From a virus, in IMG/VR virus record IMGVR_UViG_3300040771_000047, positions 1-64,000 of that record: a DNA stretch of 64,000 nucleotides; one strand, 5' to 3'. The position numbers were made by a program, and so were the translations under genes. Shown piece by piece: positions 42,715 through 52,082 of the stretch (position 1 is its first letter; each line of letters opens with the position of its first letter). The notes below the pieces were generated by a model. The model saw nothing but the letters and a program-made list of their open reading frames with translations. It was not told the DNA's origin and did not search any database.

Positions 42715-43518
42715 ATGTCAGAAACGACAAGTCCTCAAATTCAAGGTTACGGGTATACTTCAGATAATGATGAAGCTTTAAAAACTAAATCAGGTGGTAG
42801 ATTTGGGTTAAATGCAGGTACTGCAGTATTGGCTAAATTTGCTTACAATCCTAATACAGCAAAAGAAGGTCAAGAAATAAGAGAAGCTATTGAGATTACA
42901 GTAAAAGTTGGTGATAGAGATTATCCTATGTGGATTTCTCCTGTTACTAGAGTTTATGTTAAGAATCAAGAGTACACTGAGTTTACTACTCCAGAAACTA
43001 TTGCTGCAGTAAATGCAGAAATGAAGCAACAACAAGCAGTAATTACTCATATTGTGAAGTCTCAAGGTGTTACTGATGCACAGTTACAAGCTGCATTATC
43101 TTCATCTCCTATTACATCTTTTGCTGACTATGCTAACAGATTATGTTCAGTGTTACCAGCAGGTTTTGAAACTAGGGCATTAGATGTATTCTTAGAGTAT
43201 CAATGGGATTTTGGTAAAAAAGCTGATGGTACTTTGAATGACAAAACTTATGCTCAATTGCCAAAGAACATGAAAGGTGGTTACTTTATTGTACCAGCTC
43301 AATCTGGTGTATGGGTTGCATCTCTTGCTGCTGATGGTGCTTTGTCTTATAAAAATGCAAATGGTGTAACACACCCTATTGAAAAAGATGCAGCTTTTAT
43401 GGAAGGTAAGAAAGGTACTCAGCAAGTTGTAGGACAAGCAGTTAAACCTGTAGGTACTGCAGCCATTACTCCTATTGCTCCGGGTGCAGCAACATCTTCT
43501 ACTTGGGATAATGTATAA
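42715..43518 (+). CDS. Single-strand DNA-binding-like protein (tentative)
   Basis: 267 residues, Ala/Thr/Val-rich and beta-rich, highly expressed by look. It ends with a low-complexity Ala/Pro tail and STWDNV, an acidic tip of the kind seen in SSB proteins. It is separated by its own leader and lies directly before the primase. The call is by position and tail only. Confidence 0.4.
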   Translation: MSETTSPQIQGYGYTSDNDEALKTKSGGRFGLNAGTAVLAKFAYNPNTAKEGQEIREAIEITVKVGDRDYPMWISPVTRVYVKNQEYTEFTTPETIAAVNAEMKQQQAVITHIVKSQGVTDAQLQAALSSSPITSFADYANRLCSVLPAGFETRALDVFLEYQWDFGKKADGTLNDKTYAQLPKNMKGGYFIVPAQSGVWVASLAADGALSYKNANGVTHPIEKDAAFMEGKKGTQQVVGQAVKPVGTAAITPIAPGAATSSTWDNV

Positions 43519-43572
43519 TTAATTATTTTCTTAATCTCTTTTGTTCTAAGTTTGTCTTCCTAAATAATATTT

Positions 43573-44619
43573 ATGAAACAATATGGATTTATCTCCGACA
43601 AGTTAAGTAGAAGAGGTTTTATTAAAAAGGAAGATATTCTTGCTGTTATAACCCAAGAGGAGATTTTCAAGTTAGTTTTTAAAGAACTTCCTATAGAATT
43701 TAAATATGTAAAGTCCCCTTTTCGAGAAGACACTAATCCTGGATGTTGGTTTCATTATAATATTGATGGTAAATTAAGATTTACAGATTTTGGTAATCCT
43801 GCCGTAATCAATGGCATATCTATGGGTAACATAGATTGCTTTGATTGCGTACAGGTTTACTTTAAACTTGCAAACTTTTATCTTACACTAGAGTTTATCT
43901 TTAATCACTTAATCAAAGGAAAAAATGTTGACACTGACAATAGAATAGAAATTCAGGTTCAAAAGAATGAAAAGAAGGCTGTAAAAATATTAATTGAACC
44001 TAGACTATTTAATTCAAAAGATGCTGCCTATTGGACTTCTTATGGAGTTAGTAAAGCACAATTAATAGAGGATAAGGTTTTCCCAATTTCAAGGTACCAT
44101 GCTTTAAATACTAAATTTGGTAACTTTAGTTCTAGTTGTCCTGATATATCCTATGCCTACACAGAGTTCAAAGAAGGGAGGAAAAAACTATACTTCCCCC
44201 AGAAGGAAGGCAATAAAAGATTTCTTACTACCTGCAGTAAAGAAGATGTAGGTGGTACTACTTCCTTATCTTATGGTAAACAATTAATCATTTCTAAAGC
44301 CTATAAAGATTATAGAGTACTGAAGAATGAAGGTAAAAATGTCAAGTGGCTCCAAAATGAAGGCATGGTTCCTAGCTTAGATAACTTAACTGAGTTGGTT
44401 AAAGATTTCAAGAACGTTATTGTTTTCTTTGACAATGATGAGACAGGTATTAAAGCTTCCAAGGACATTACAGACATTATTAACTCAATTTCTAGAGGTA
44501 AGGCTAAATCTTTACATCTTCCTGAAAGATTGCTTAGTGAAAAGATTTCTGACCCTTCAGATTTATTCTTAAGGAGAGGTAAAGCATCATTAACTAACTT
44601 TTTAAATACTTTTACATAA
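43573..44619 (+). CDS. DnaG-like primase
   Basis: 348 residues. The N-terminal zinc-site-like part has SPFREDTNPGCWFHYNIDGK and GNIDCFDCVQVYF. The C-terminal TOPRIM domain has KQLIISKAYKD and VIVFFDNDETGIKAS (FFDNDETG near 285-292), the acidic catalytic patch. It makes RNA primers for the lagging strand. Its stop is directly followed by ung. Confidence 0.8.
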   Translation: MKQYGFISDKLSRRGFIKKEDILAVITQEEIFKLVFKELPIEFKYVKSPFREDTNPGCWFHYNIDGKLRFTDFGNPAVINGISMGNIDCFDCVQVYFKLANFYLTLEFIFNHLIKGKNVDTDNRIEIQVQKNEKKAVKILIEPRLFNSKDAAYWTSYGVSKAQLIEDKVFPISRYHALNTKFGNFSSSCPDISYAYTEFKEGRKKLYFPQKEGNKRFLTTCSKEDVGGTTSLSYGKQLIISKAYKDYRVLKNEGKNVKWLQNEGMVPSLDNLTELVKDFKNVIVFFDNDETGIKASKDITDIINSISRGKAKSLHLPERLLSEKISDPSDLFLRRGKASLTNFLNTFT

Positions 44620-45348
44620 ATGAACCCCTTTGAACAATTTCATCCTTCTTGGAAACCTATTATTGGGTTACTACATCAAGGACTTTTAGCAGAGCTTAGT
44701 GCAGACATTCTGCCTAACTGCGTGTATTACCCACAAAAGGAAAACATCTTTAGAGTTTTCAGAATGCCTTTAGATAAGATTAAGGTAGTTATATTAGGTC
44801 AAGACCCTTATCACGGACCCGGCCAAGCAAATGGTTTATGTTTTGCAGTAGATGGACTTAGCAGAGTTCCTCCTAGTTTAGAGATAATATCTAAAGAACT
44901 GACTAATCAAGGATTGAAAGAAAGTCATAATTATGACACTCCTTGGAAGACTTTAGCACATTGGGAAAAACAAGGTGTATTCTTGCTAAACACTGCATTA
45001 ACAGTTGAATCAACTAAACCTGGAAGTCATATAAAGTACTGGGAAGAGTTTATTAGTAAAGTAATTACCTTTATTGCTCATAACCAACCCTGTATGTGGT
45101 TACTTTGGGGTAAGAAAGCTCAATCTTACACTACTCAAATACCACATAAGACTATCTTTGACGTGAAGAACTATAGTAAAGAAACTATAGAAGGAATACC
45201 TACTAGCCCTTATTTTAACTATATTTTGAAAGCAGCTCATCCTGCTGCAGAATGCTATCAAAGCAATGCAGGATTTTTAGGATGCAATCACTTTTATTAT
45301 GTTAACAAAATCTTGACGAAAAACAATCAAGTAAAAATCAATTGGTAA
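44620..45348 (+). CDS. ung: Uracil-DNA glycosylase (Ung family)
   Basis: 242 residues. The catalytic motif is VVILGQDPYHGPGQANGLCF, with D62 as the water-activating Asp. The second motif is HPAAECYQSNAGFLGCNHF, the leucine-loop region, where canonical enzymes have HPSPLS. It removes uracil from DNA. Together with ThyX and the dNMP kinase it suggests a phage that tries to keep its DNA uracil-free, or that removes host uracil-DNA. Confidence 0.85.
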   Translation: MNPFEQFHPSWKPIIGLLHQGLLAELSADILPNCVYYPQKENIFRVFRMPLDKIKVVILGQDPYHGPGQANGLCFAVDGLSRVPPSLEIISKELTNQGLKESHNYDTPWKTLAHWEKQGVFLLNTALTVESTKPGSHIKYWEEFISKVITFIAHNQPCMWLLWGKKAQSYTTQIPHKTIFDVKNYSKETIEGIPTSPYFNYILKAAHPAAECYQSNAGFLGCNHFYYVNKILTKNNQVKINW

Positions 45349-45367
45349 AAAATAAAAAACAATTAAA

Positions 45368-46234
45368 ATGTCAGAATCAAATACAAATGCTGTAGAGAAT
45401 ACTCCAGTTTCAAGAACTATTACTATTTATGCAACAAGAGGTAACTCAGAGCCTGTTGACATTATTTCATCTGCAGTTACTTGGGGAGATTTTATTCCTG
45501 AAGTAAAGAAAGCAGGTTACTCTGTAGATAAAGTGTTATGTACAGAAAGCCATACAAGAATGGATTTAGTTAACAAATTAGCTATCTTACCTCTTGTAGA
45601 CTTTACAATCTTTATTAGAAATAAAGAAACTAAGTCAGGTGCAACAGAACTAAGCTACAAACAACTTAGAGCTGCTATTGCTGGATTTATGTCTGAAGAT
45701 TTTAACAGAGCAAAAGCTCACTTTGGTAACTACACTACTAAAACTACAGTTCTCTTAAGAGAATTGCATGCTTCTTATTCTCCTGCTGTTGTAGAAGAAG
45801 AGCAAGTGGAAATGAATGAAGTAGAAACTAATGTTGCTGATGTAGTTGAATCTGTTAAAGATTCTAAAGTAATCTACATTACTAACTCTGGTAGAATTGA
45901 AAAGATTTCAGCTTTACTTGCAGGTGTTACAGCTTGTACTACAAATGAAGAAGTTCTTGAAAGAATTGAAATCATTGAAGGAGAGATTGAAGGTCTTAGA
46001 GAAGCTGTTAATTCAGATGATACAGAAATTCTTATGGAAGCTGAAACAGCTCCTGTAGCAGAGGTTCCTGTCTTTGATGCTGAAGCTGAAGGGAGAGCTC
46101 AAGCAGTTGCAGAAGCTAAAGCTAAAGAAGAAGCTAAGATGGCTGAAGAAGCTGAATTAGCTAGACTTGCAGCAGTAGCTAAGCAAATCAGAAAAGATGC
46201 TTTGGCTTCTCAAGCTAGAGAGTTAGGTTTATAG
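45368..46234 (+). CDS. Ubiquitin-like (beta-grasp) protein with helical C-terminus
   Basis: 288 residues. Residues 17-91 have the strand-helix-strand pattern of a beta-grasp domain (TITIYATRGN, then a helix PEVKKAGYS, then VLCTESHTRMD and DFTIFIRNKETKSG). A glycine sits at 91, at the end of the domain, where a ubiquitin-like protein would be joined or cleaved. The rest is acidic and helical, with an Ala/Glu-rich coiled coil. It is the first gene of the E2-JAB-E1 cassette. The fold is inferred from pattern. Confidence 0.45.
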   Translation: MSESNTNAVENTPVSRTITIYATRGNSEPVDIISSAVTWGDFIPEVKKAGYSVDKVLCTESHTRMDLVNKLAILPLVDFTIFIRNKETKSGATELSYKQLRAAIAGFMSEDFNRAKAHFGNYTTKTTVLLRELHASYSPAVVEEEQVEMNEVETNVADVVESVKDSKVIYITNSGRIEKISALLAGVTACTTNEEVLERIEIIEGEIEGLREAVNSDDTEILMEAETAPVAEVPVFDAEAEGRAQAVAEAKAKEEAKMAEEAELARLAAVAKQIRKDALASQARELGL

Positions 46235-46258
46235 TAATTTGCAATTTATTTATATAAT

Positions 46259-46292
46259 CAAAAGTGAGAGCAGAAATGTTCTCACTTTTTTA
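46259..46292 (+). terminator. Terminator after the ubiquitin-like gene
   Basis: Stem AAAGTGAGA with TTCTCACTTTT and a run TTTATTTTTT. It would limit read-through into the E2-like gene. Confidence 0.75.
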
Positions 46293-46302
46293 TTTTTTAA
46301 CT

Positions 46303-47523
46303 ATGAATATAACATCAAATTTTAATTACAATGAAAGAAGGCTAGGTCTTCCTTTAGATAGAATAGTACATTCTGCTAGACTTTTGTCCTTAACTAAGGA
46401 TAAGAAATGGTTACATAAAATTATAGATAGAGGTTTAATACGAACTTGGGATGAAGGTATTATTGTAGAAAGTGATTCACAAAAAGATAGACTTAAAGCT
46501 TTTATTGACATAATGATAGAAGGTTTTTCTAGAAGATATGGAAACAATTGGGATGTACACTTATCAAAAGTAAACAATAGACAGTATACCATAAATTTCT
46601 TTACCATATTTCCTAGTACTACTATCACTAATAGAGATGGAAACAGTCATGTTATTAAGGATTTAATAGTTCTTTTTCCTATTGCTTGCTCAACGGATGA
46701 TAACTTTTATATCACTAGAATACAAGGTGGTAGAGCTACTTATTATCAGAAAGAGCTAGATAATCAATATTCTCACAGCCATTTAAGAAGTAGTGTTTCT
46801 GGGATTTCAGTAGATGAGCCTTTCTATACAAATGACTTTTGTATTGGAGCAGGTGATTTATCTTTTCTAGAAGGTGTATTACGTAATAATTTTAATGTCA
46901 GAGACTTAGAAGCTTATCTTTATGAAATAGATGCTACAATTCAATGGGAAAGTATTGAAGGTACTCCTTATAAACATATTAGAGACCTTACTTCTACTAG
47001 AAGTAGTATTGTAAGAGAAGGTTCTTATAGTGTTTCAGGTTTTACTAGCAATTTCTCTAATGATTTAGATGTAGACTTCTATATTAGTAACAATACCTAT
47101 AAGATAAAGTTCAATAGTACTTTTAAAAGTTTTATAAGAAGTATTTTAGACCAAAATCTTAGTGAATATGGTTCATTACGACATGACATACTATGTGTTT
47201 ATAATCCTGTAACTAGAAGGTATTACAGAGCAGAAAGTTCACAAACACAAGAAGGCTACATTCCAGACATTCGTACCTATGGAGGAGAAAATGCTTACAC
47301 TATTTACAATGGTCAGAAAAAGTATTTTTCTATCAAAGCTACCCCAATAAGAGCAAATGCTCCACAAGAAGTTTATATTATTTACCCTAAATTCTTAAAA
47401 GATGTCCACACCCAATTTGAAAAATTACTCCACGAAAAAACCGTTAGACAAAGTGCAATTAGCAAATATCATTCCGCTGAATATCAGTCTTCCTATTCTA
47501 CACAAAATTCAGTTTCTTTGTAA
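46303..47523 (+). CDS. E2-like protein of a ubiquitin-like cassette (tentative)
   Basis: 406 residues from the ATG at 46303, right after a terminator. Features of prokaryotic E2-like proteins are visible: beta-strands with HVIKDLIVLFPIACS, a His pair YSHSH (H158, H160) and NDFCIGAGDLSF with C180 as the candidate catalytic cysteine. The C-terminal half is long and unrecognised. It would transfer the ubiquitin-like protein from the E1 at 48567. The final 40 codons overlap the JAB gene in another frame. Confidence 0.45.
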   Translation: MNITSNFNYNERRLGLPLDRIVHSARLLSLTKDKKWLHKIIDRGLIRTWDEGIIVESDSQKDRLKAFIDIMIEGFSRRYGNNWDVHLSKVNNRQYTINFFTIFPSTTITNRDGNSHVIKDLIVLFPIACSTDDNFYITRIQGGRATYYQKELDNQYSHSHLRSSVSGISVDEPFYTNDFCIGAGDLSFLEGVLRNNFNVRDLEAYLYEIDATIQWESIEGTPYKHIRDLTSTRSSIVREGSYSVSGFTSNFSNDLDVDFYISNNTYKIKFNSTFKSFIRSILDQNLSEYGSLRHDILCVYNPVTRRYYRAESSQTQEGYIPDIRTYGGENAYTIYNGQKKYFSIKATPIRANAPQEVYIIYPKFLKDVHTQFEKLLHEKTVRQSAISKYHSAEYQSSYSTQNSVSL

Positions 47524-48583
47524 AAGTATACCAAAAGTAGAATGGTCAGGTGTATTATTTTACTCTGTAACAGGAAGTATTAAAGACCCGACTAACTTTA
47601 AAATTGAAATTGAAGATATATTACCTTTAGATGTAGGTACTTCAGTTTTTACTTCCTATGATTTAGATAATAGATTTATTGATTATCTTATGGAAGACCC
47701 TAAAAGAATGAAATTTAAAGTAGGTCACATTCATTCTCATAACATTATGAGTGTATTCTTTTCAGGTACAGACATGGAAGAACTAAATGACAGTGCTTCT
47801 GCTTACAATTACTATCTTTCTTTGATTGTAAATAACTATATGGACATGACAGCTAAAGTAGCTTTTGTTGCTAATGCTACTGCTACTATACAGAAAGTAG
47901 ACTATGTTTCATTAGATGAAAATGGTAAGCCTTTTAGCATGTCACAAAAGGACTTTACTTTTGAGAAAGAAATTCTTTATATGTATGATTGTGGTATTAC
48001 AGTACCTAGTATAGATATTGTAGTAGAAGATAGTTTTGCTAAAAAAGTGGCAGTTTTATTGGTACCAAAACCTGTAGTTAAACATGTTCCAATAAAACCT
48101 TTAATTCCTGTAGTAAATAGAATTCTTCCTGTGCATACTCCAAAAGGAGCTCCTCAATCAAGTTTAAACAAGTATAAAGATTTCTTTAGTGGTTCTGAGT
48201 TTAGTTCTTTAGCTGATTTAATAGATGATGAAGATGATGAAGACTATGAAGAATCTGCTGAGAAACTACTTAGTTTTGCTACTTCTCTTTTTAGTAACTC
48301 TACTCAATTACTTTCAGATGAAACATTAGATGAAGTTCTATTGTCTTTACTTGATATGGAAGTAGACCCTACAGACATTGCTAAAAAAGTTCTAGATGTG
48401 TATGCTACTAATTACAGCAATCAGTTCCCTGAAAAAGATGATGTAGATTTTATTGCAGACACTTATGAAGTCTTAGATATTCTATATGATGTGCCAAGTG
48501 CACTTACAACACTTACTAACCCAACTATCAGAGTTATAGAAATGATGGTTAAAGCTTTTCAATCAGATGCAAGAACAGTTTAA
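47402..48583 (+). CDS. JAB/JAMM metalloprotease
   Basis: 393 residues. The JAMM motif is complete: E47 in VEWSGVLF, H111 and H113 in GHIHSHNIM, S121 and D124 in SGTDMEEL, that is HSH-x7-S-x2-D. JAB proteases cut isopeptide bonds of ubiquitin-like proteins. After residue 210 an acidic, helical C-terminal domain follows. The start is 122 bases inside the previous gene and those 40 residues (LDKVQLANIIPLNISLPILH) look like real JAB N-terminal sequence, so both frames are probably used. Confidence 0.8.
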   Translation: MSTPNLKNYSTKKPLDKVQLANIIPLNISLPILHKIQFLCKSIPKVEWSGVLFYSVTGSIKDPTNFKIEIEDILPLDVGTSVFTSYDLDNRFIDYLMEDPKRMKFKVGHIHSHNIMSVFFSGTDMEELNDSASAYNYYLSLIVNNYMDMTAKVAFVANATATIQKVDYVSLDENGKPFSMSQKDFTFEKEILYMYDCGITVPSIDIVVEDSFAKKVAVLLVPKPVVKHVPIKPLIPVVNRILPVHTPKGAPQSSLNKYKDFFSGSEFSSLADLIDDEDDEDYEESAEKLLSFATSLFSNSTQLLSDETLDEVLLSLLDMEVDPTDIAKKVLDVYATNYSNQFPEKDDVDFIADTYEVLDILYDVPSALTTLTNPTIRVIEMMVKAFQSDARTV

Positions 48584-49244
48584 TAGATTTAAAGACGCAC
48601 CTTGGTTCCCTAAAGATAGGGAATCTGTATTAATTGGTGGCGCAGGTGGTATAGGAAGTTGGTTAACTTTCTTTCTAGCCAGAATAGGTTTTAGTCCTAT
48701 TGTTTATGATTTTGATACCATTGAAGAACACAATCTTGGAGGTCAACTTTTTAGAAAAGAAGATGTTAACAAGCTTAAAGTATTGGCATTAGCTGATATT
48801 ACTAGAAGTTTTTGTAATACAGAGATAACTACTTTTACTGAAAAGATAGACTTAGACTCTCCTACTCATTACTTTATGTTCTCAGCTTTTGACAACATGA
48901 AAGCCAGAAAAGATGCTTTTGAAGTATGGAAAAGAAGTATTCCAAATTGTCCTGTAACTCCTATCTTTATTGATGGTAGATTAGAATTAGAGCAGTTACA
49001 AATATTTGCAGTAACCCCTAATAGAATTGCAGAGTATGAAGCTCATTTATTTGATGACAGTCAAGTAGAAGACTTACCTTGTACGCTAAAGCAATCCTCT
49101 CATACTGCAGCTATGATTGCTTCTCACATGGTTGGTACATTTACTAATCATATTACTAACTTGTATACAAGAAGAAATATTAGAAGTGTTCCTTTTTATT
49201 ATGAGTTCTATACTCCTATGGCATTAACAACTTTAAATGATTAA
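48567..49244 (+). CDS. ThiF/E1-like adenylyltransferase
   Basis: 225 residues. The nucleotide loop is GGAGGIG (24-30), with D48 and D50 in YDFDTIEEHN, then NLGGQ at 56-60 where most E1/ThiF enzymes have NLxRQ, so the arginine finger is missing. A later block is FSAFDNMKARKDAF and a candidate catalytic cysteine C172 lies in LPCTLKQSS. E1 enzymes activate the C-terminus of ubiquitin-like proteins. It overlaps the JAB gene by 17 bases. Confidence 0.8.
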   Translation: MQEQFNRFKDAPWFPKDRESVLIGGAGGIGSWLTFFLARIGFSPIVYDFDTIEEHNLGGQLFRKEDVNKLKVLALADITRSFCNTEITTFTEKIDLDSPTHYFMFSAFDNMKARKDAFEVWKRSIPNCPVTPIFIDGRLELEQLQIFAVTPNRIAEYEAHLFDDSQVEDLPCTLKQSSHTAAMIASHMVGTFTNHITNLYTRRNIRSVPFYYEFYTPMALTTLND

Positions 49245-49247
49245 ATT

Positions 49248-50255
49248 ATGTTAGAAATACATACTGAGACATATGGAAGTTTTGATAGGGATAACAGTAA
49301 GCCTGCTAATCTTGTTAGTAATAACTTCTTTCCTCTTATATCTATTAATTGCTTAAGAATGGAAGGTAATCAAGAAGAAAATTTTACGCAGACTTATTAC
49401 AAACCTAGCATAACATCTTCAGTTAGAACTAAGGCTTCTTCTAGTAAAAACATTTTACATAGTTTAAATGACGAAGCTCAAGTCACAAAGTATCTTTTTG
49501 GAGATAAAGTGTATTATATTAACAAAGGATTGGTAACAGACTCATTGGGTAAAATTTTACTTATACTTACTATTAAAAAAGAAGTTTTAGTAGAGTACGA
49601 TTACTTAAAAAGAAATACTTTTCATCACACTCATGCTAGATTTAGCTATGATAACTTTGTTTTGTTTATTTCTAGTGAGATGTCCTGTAACCCTTTACAT
49701 TCAGTATTTTACAGAAGAATACAAAAAAATTACTTGAGTTTTTGCTACGAAAAAGGAATGGAGGTACGTACAGTACCTTCTTCTGTAATAGAAAAGAATA
49801 CCTTTGCAAATTCACTTAACCTAAGATTTAACTCTATTACAGAGTTAGACTACCACCTTAGAAATGAAGTAAAGTATTTCTTAAATGCTGATGAAGGAGA
49901 ATCTGTAACGCGTGCTCTACAAATTAATATACCACCTGTAGACATGGAAGAAGATGTGGAAGTACTGAATGAAGCATCTAATGTGTCTAATGTAGAAGCT
50001 GTACAAGAAAGAATATTAGAGTTACAAGATTTAGCTACTGCTTCAGTTGGAGTACCTGCTTCATATCTTAATGACAGTACTGATAGTGTAACTTCTGGCT
50101 ATATTTCAGGAATTGATTATTACAATAATCAAGTAACTACTTCTTCTTCAATAAGTACAGATAGTATAATGGCTATGTCAATGGCTATGAATACTGCAGT
50201 TAGAACACCTACAGTTGAGCCTGTAGTTGTGGATGATGATATTATAGAATTTTAA
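49248..50255 (+). CDS. Unknown protein of the ubiquitin-like cassette
   Basis: 335 residues, not recognised. The N-terminal 200 residues are mixed alpha/beta with FHHTHARFSYDNFVLFIS in the middle, and the C-terminal part is disordered and Ser/Val-rich. It follows the E1 gene by three bases. It may correspond to the extra proteins of PRTRC-type cassettes. Confidence 0.45.
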   Translation: MLEIHTETYGSFDRDNSKPANLVSNNFFPLISINCLRMEGNQEENFTQTYYKPSITSSVRTKASSSKNILHSLNDEAQVTKYLFGDKVYYINKGLVTDSLGKILLILTIKKEVLVEYDYLKRNTFHHTHARFSYDNFVLFISSEMSCNPLHSVFYRRIQKNYLSFCYEKGMEVRTVPSSVIEKNTFANSLNLRFNSITELDYHLRNEVKYFLNADEGESVTRALQINIPPVDMEEDVEVLNEASNVSNVEAVQERILELQDLATASVGVPASYLNDSTDSVTSGYISGIDYYNNQVTTSSSISTDSIMAMSMAMNTAVRTPTVEPVVVDDDIIEF

Positions 50256-50296
50256 GAATAAAGGTATTGTAAGTTTATAATTTGTTAATAAGTAGA

Positions 50297-50824
50297 ATGA
50301 CTTACATGGGAATAGGAAAAATAAATAAGATGATGGGGAGTGAAGCAGAAATTATGTACTCTTTATTCTTTAAGGATTTAGGCTTCAGAAACTGTATACC
50401 TTCTCGTCATGTTAGTGCTAAGCATGATAATGCTAAAATAGATTTAATGAATATACCTTTTAATGTACAAGTTAAAGCAGGTAAACAAACAAACATGAAT
50501 CCTGGGAAGGAGTTGTTGTCAATGCAACATTGTATTGACCTCATGTTTGATGATGACGATGCTATAACATTAAAACCTAACATACTGATTCATTACATTA
50601 CAGTAGAAAAGGACAAAGAAAGGTTGCCTGAACATGAGATAGTTTATATGTCATTACAGCAATATGATTACTGGAGAAGTATGGGTTCAAAACTAGAATA
50701 TCTTGGAATGAGAGAATTTAGGTTTGAACTAAACTCTGAATTTAAGACCATTGTGTGTGTGACTTTAGAAGTTTTTAAAAAAGAAATCATAATAAAACAT
50801 TATCAGAATGGTAATAATAACTAA
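50297..50824 (+). CDS. PD-(D/E)XK-like resolvase or nuclease (tentative)
   Basis: 175 residues from ATG 50297; a TTG at 50282 would add five residues. The central AKIDLMNIPFNVQVKAG resembles the D..(Q/E)xK active site of Holliday-junction resolvases and Mrr-type nucleases. The lysine is present and the second acidic residue is replaced by Gln. Overlaps the RecB-like gene by 17 bases. Confidence 0.45.
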   Translation: MTYMGIGKINKMMGSEAEIMYSLFFKDLGFRNCIPSRHVSAKHDNAKIDLMNIPFNVQVKAGKQTNMNPGKELLSMQHCIDLMFDDDDAITLKPNILIHYITVEKDKERLPEHEIVYMSLQQYDYWRSMGSKLEYLGMREFRFELNSEFKTIVCVTLEVFKKEIIIKHYQNGNNN

Positions 50825-52079
50825 TCAAGAGTTAATACAAGAATATTTTGCATCTCCAGCTATAGGACAATCTACATTAAAGAAACTTCTAGGAGGTCTT
50901 CCAGGCTTTCATAAAGAAGTAGACTCTTCAGCATCACATTTTGTGCTAGGTTCTGCTGTAGATTGCATATTAACAGCAGAAGAAGGAGAATTTGAGAGAC
51001 AATATTATGTTTCTAATGTTGAAAAGAAGCCATCAGATGCTATTGTAGCTATACTAAGTGTAGTTCATGCCAGATTGTTGGAAGATTATCAAGAGTATTT
51101 ATCTGTAACTATTCCAGACACATCAGGTAAAGAAGCAGATTGGGGTTGGGAAAACCTAGAATCTAATGAAGTTACCGGCTTAATTAAAGAGGTTATAGCA
51201 ATTTCATCATTTGTAGAATTTGTAGACACTTTATCTAATTGGGAAACTTATTTACTAGATGCTGCTTCAGAAATGGATTGGCAAAGAACTTGGGGAGATG
51301 CTGCTAAAATTAAGAATTTAGTAAATGAAAGAAATGAAGAATACTTTCTTGACCTTTGTCAAGCTTATGGTAAAAGTATACTAGACAATAGACAAAATGA
51401 AACTGTTTGGAATATTGTTAGGTCCCTTCAAAATAATCCAAGAACTGCTAGGTTCTTTAATAGAGCAGGAATAAGTGAAAACCCTTTAGTAGAAGTTTAC
51501 TATCAATTTCCTATTTATTTTGAACACAAAGGAACATCTTGTAAAGGTCTTTTAGACATGGTAGTTGTAGAGAAGTCTATAGACACGGCTATTGAAGGAG
51601 TAGAAACTGACCCTTATATCACATCTATTATTCCTATAGATTTCAAGACTATGTTTGATGACACATATAACTTTATGGCTTCACTGAAGCTTAGAAGATA
51701 TGATATTCAAGCCGCTTGGTATACTTTAGGACTTCATAAATGTTTTAACATAAGTGAAGATTCAAACATAGTAAAACCTTTTATCTTTGTAGTAGAAAGT
51801 ACCACTTTTCAAGGAAAACCTCTAGCTTATGAGCTTACAGATGAGGTACTTAAAATTGGGAGGTATGGTAGAGCAGCTGTAAAAATAGTAGAATCAGCTT
51901 TTACATTTTCTGAACAGCCTACACAATTCACTATACAGAAAAAGGTTCTAGGTTTTGAAGACCTTATAGATGATTACATTTTCTATGAAAATAATGGATG
52001 GCATGAAGAAAAACTAATTCAAGCTTCAGGTACTAACCCTATCTTACTATCTTGGGATGGTATAGTTGACATGTCATAA
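50808..52079 (+). CDS. RecB-like exonuclease (PD-(D/E)XK)
   Basis: 423 residues. The start (QSTLKKLLGG, FVLGSAVDC) and the active-site region (GLLDMVVV near 245, then IIPIDFKTM near 275 with D and K) and a DIQAAWYTL helix match phage RecB/exonuclease VIII-type proteins. They resect DNA ends for single-strand annealing. It pairs with the RecA/Sak4-like ATPase. Confidence 0.7.
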   Translation: MVIITNQELIQEYFASPAIGQSTLKKLLGGLPGFHKEVDSSASHFVLGSAVDCILTAEEGEFERQYYVSNVEKKPSDAIVAILSVVHARLLEDYQEYLSVTIPDTSGKEADWGWENLESNEVTGLIKEVIAISSFVEFVDTLSNWETYLLDAASEMDWQRTWGDAAKIKNLVNERNEEYFLDLCQAYGKSILDNRQNETVWNIVRSLQNNPRTARFFNRAGISENPLVEVYYQFPIYFEHKGTSCKGLLDMVVVEKSIDTAIEGVETDPYITSIIPIDFKTMFDDTYNFMASLKLRRYDIQAAWYTLGLHKCFNISEDSNIVKPFIFVVESTTFQGKPLAYELTDEVLKIGRYGRAAVKIVESAFTFSEQPTQFTIQKKVLGFEDLIDDYIFYENNGWHEEKLIQASGTNPILLSWDGIVDMS

Positions 52080-52082
52080 ATT

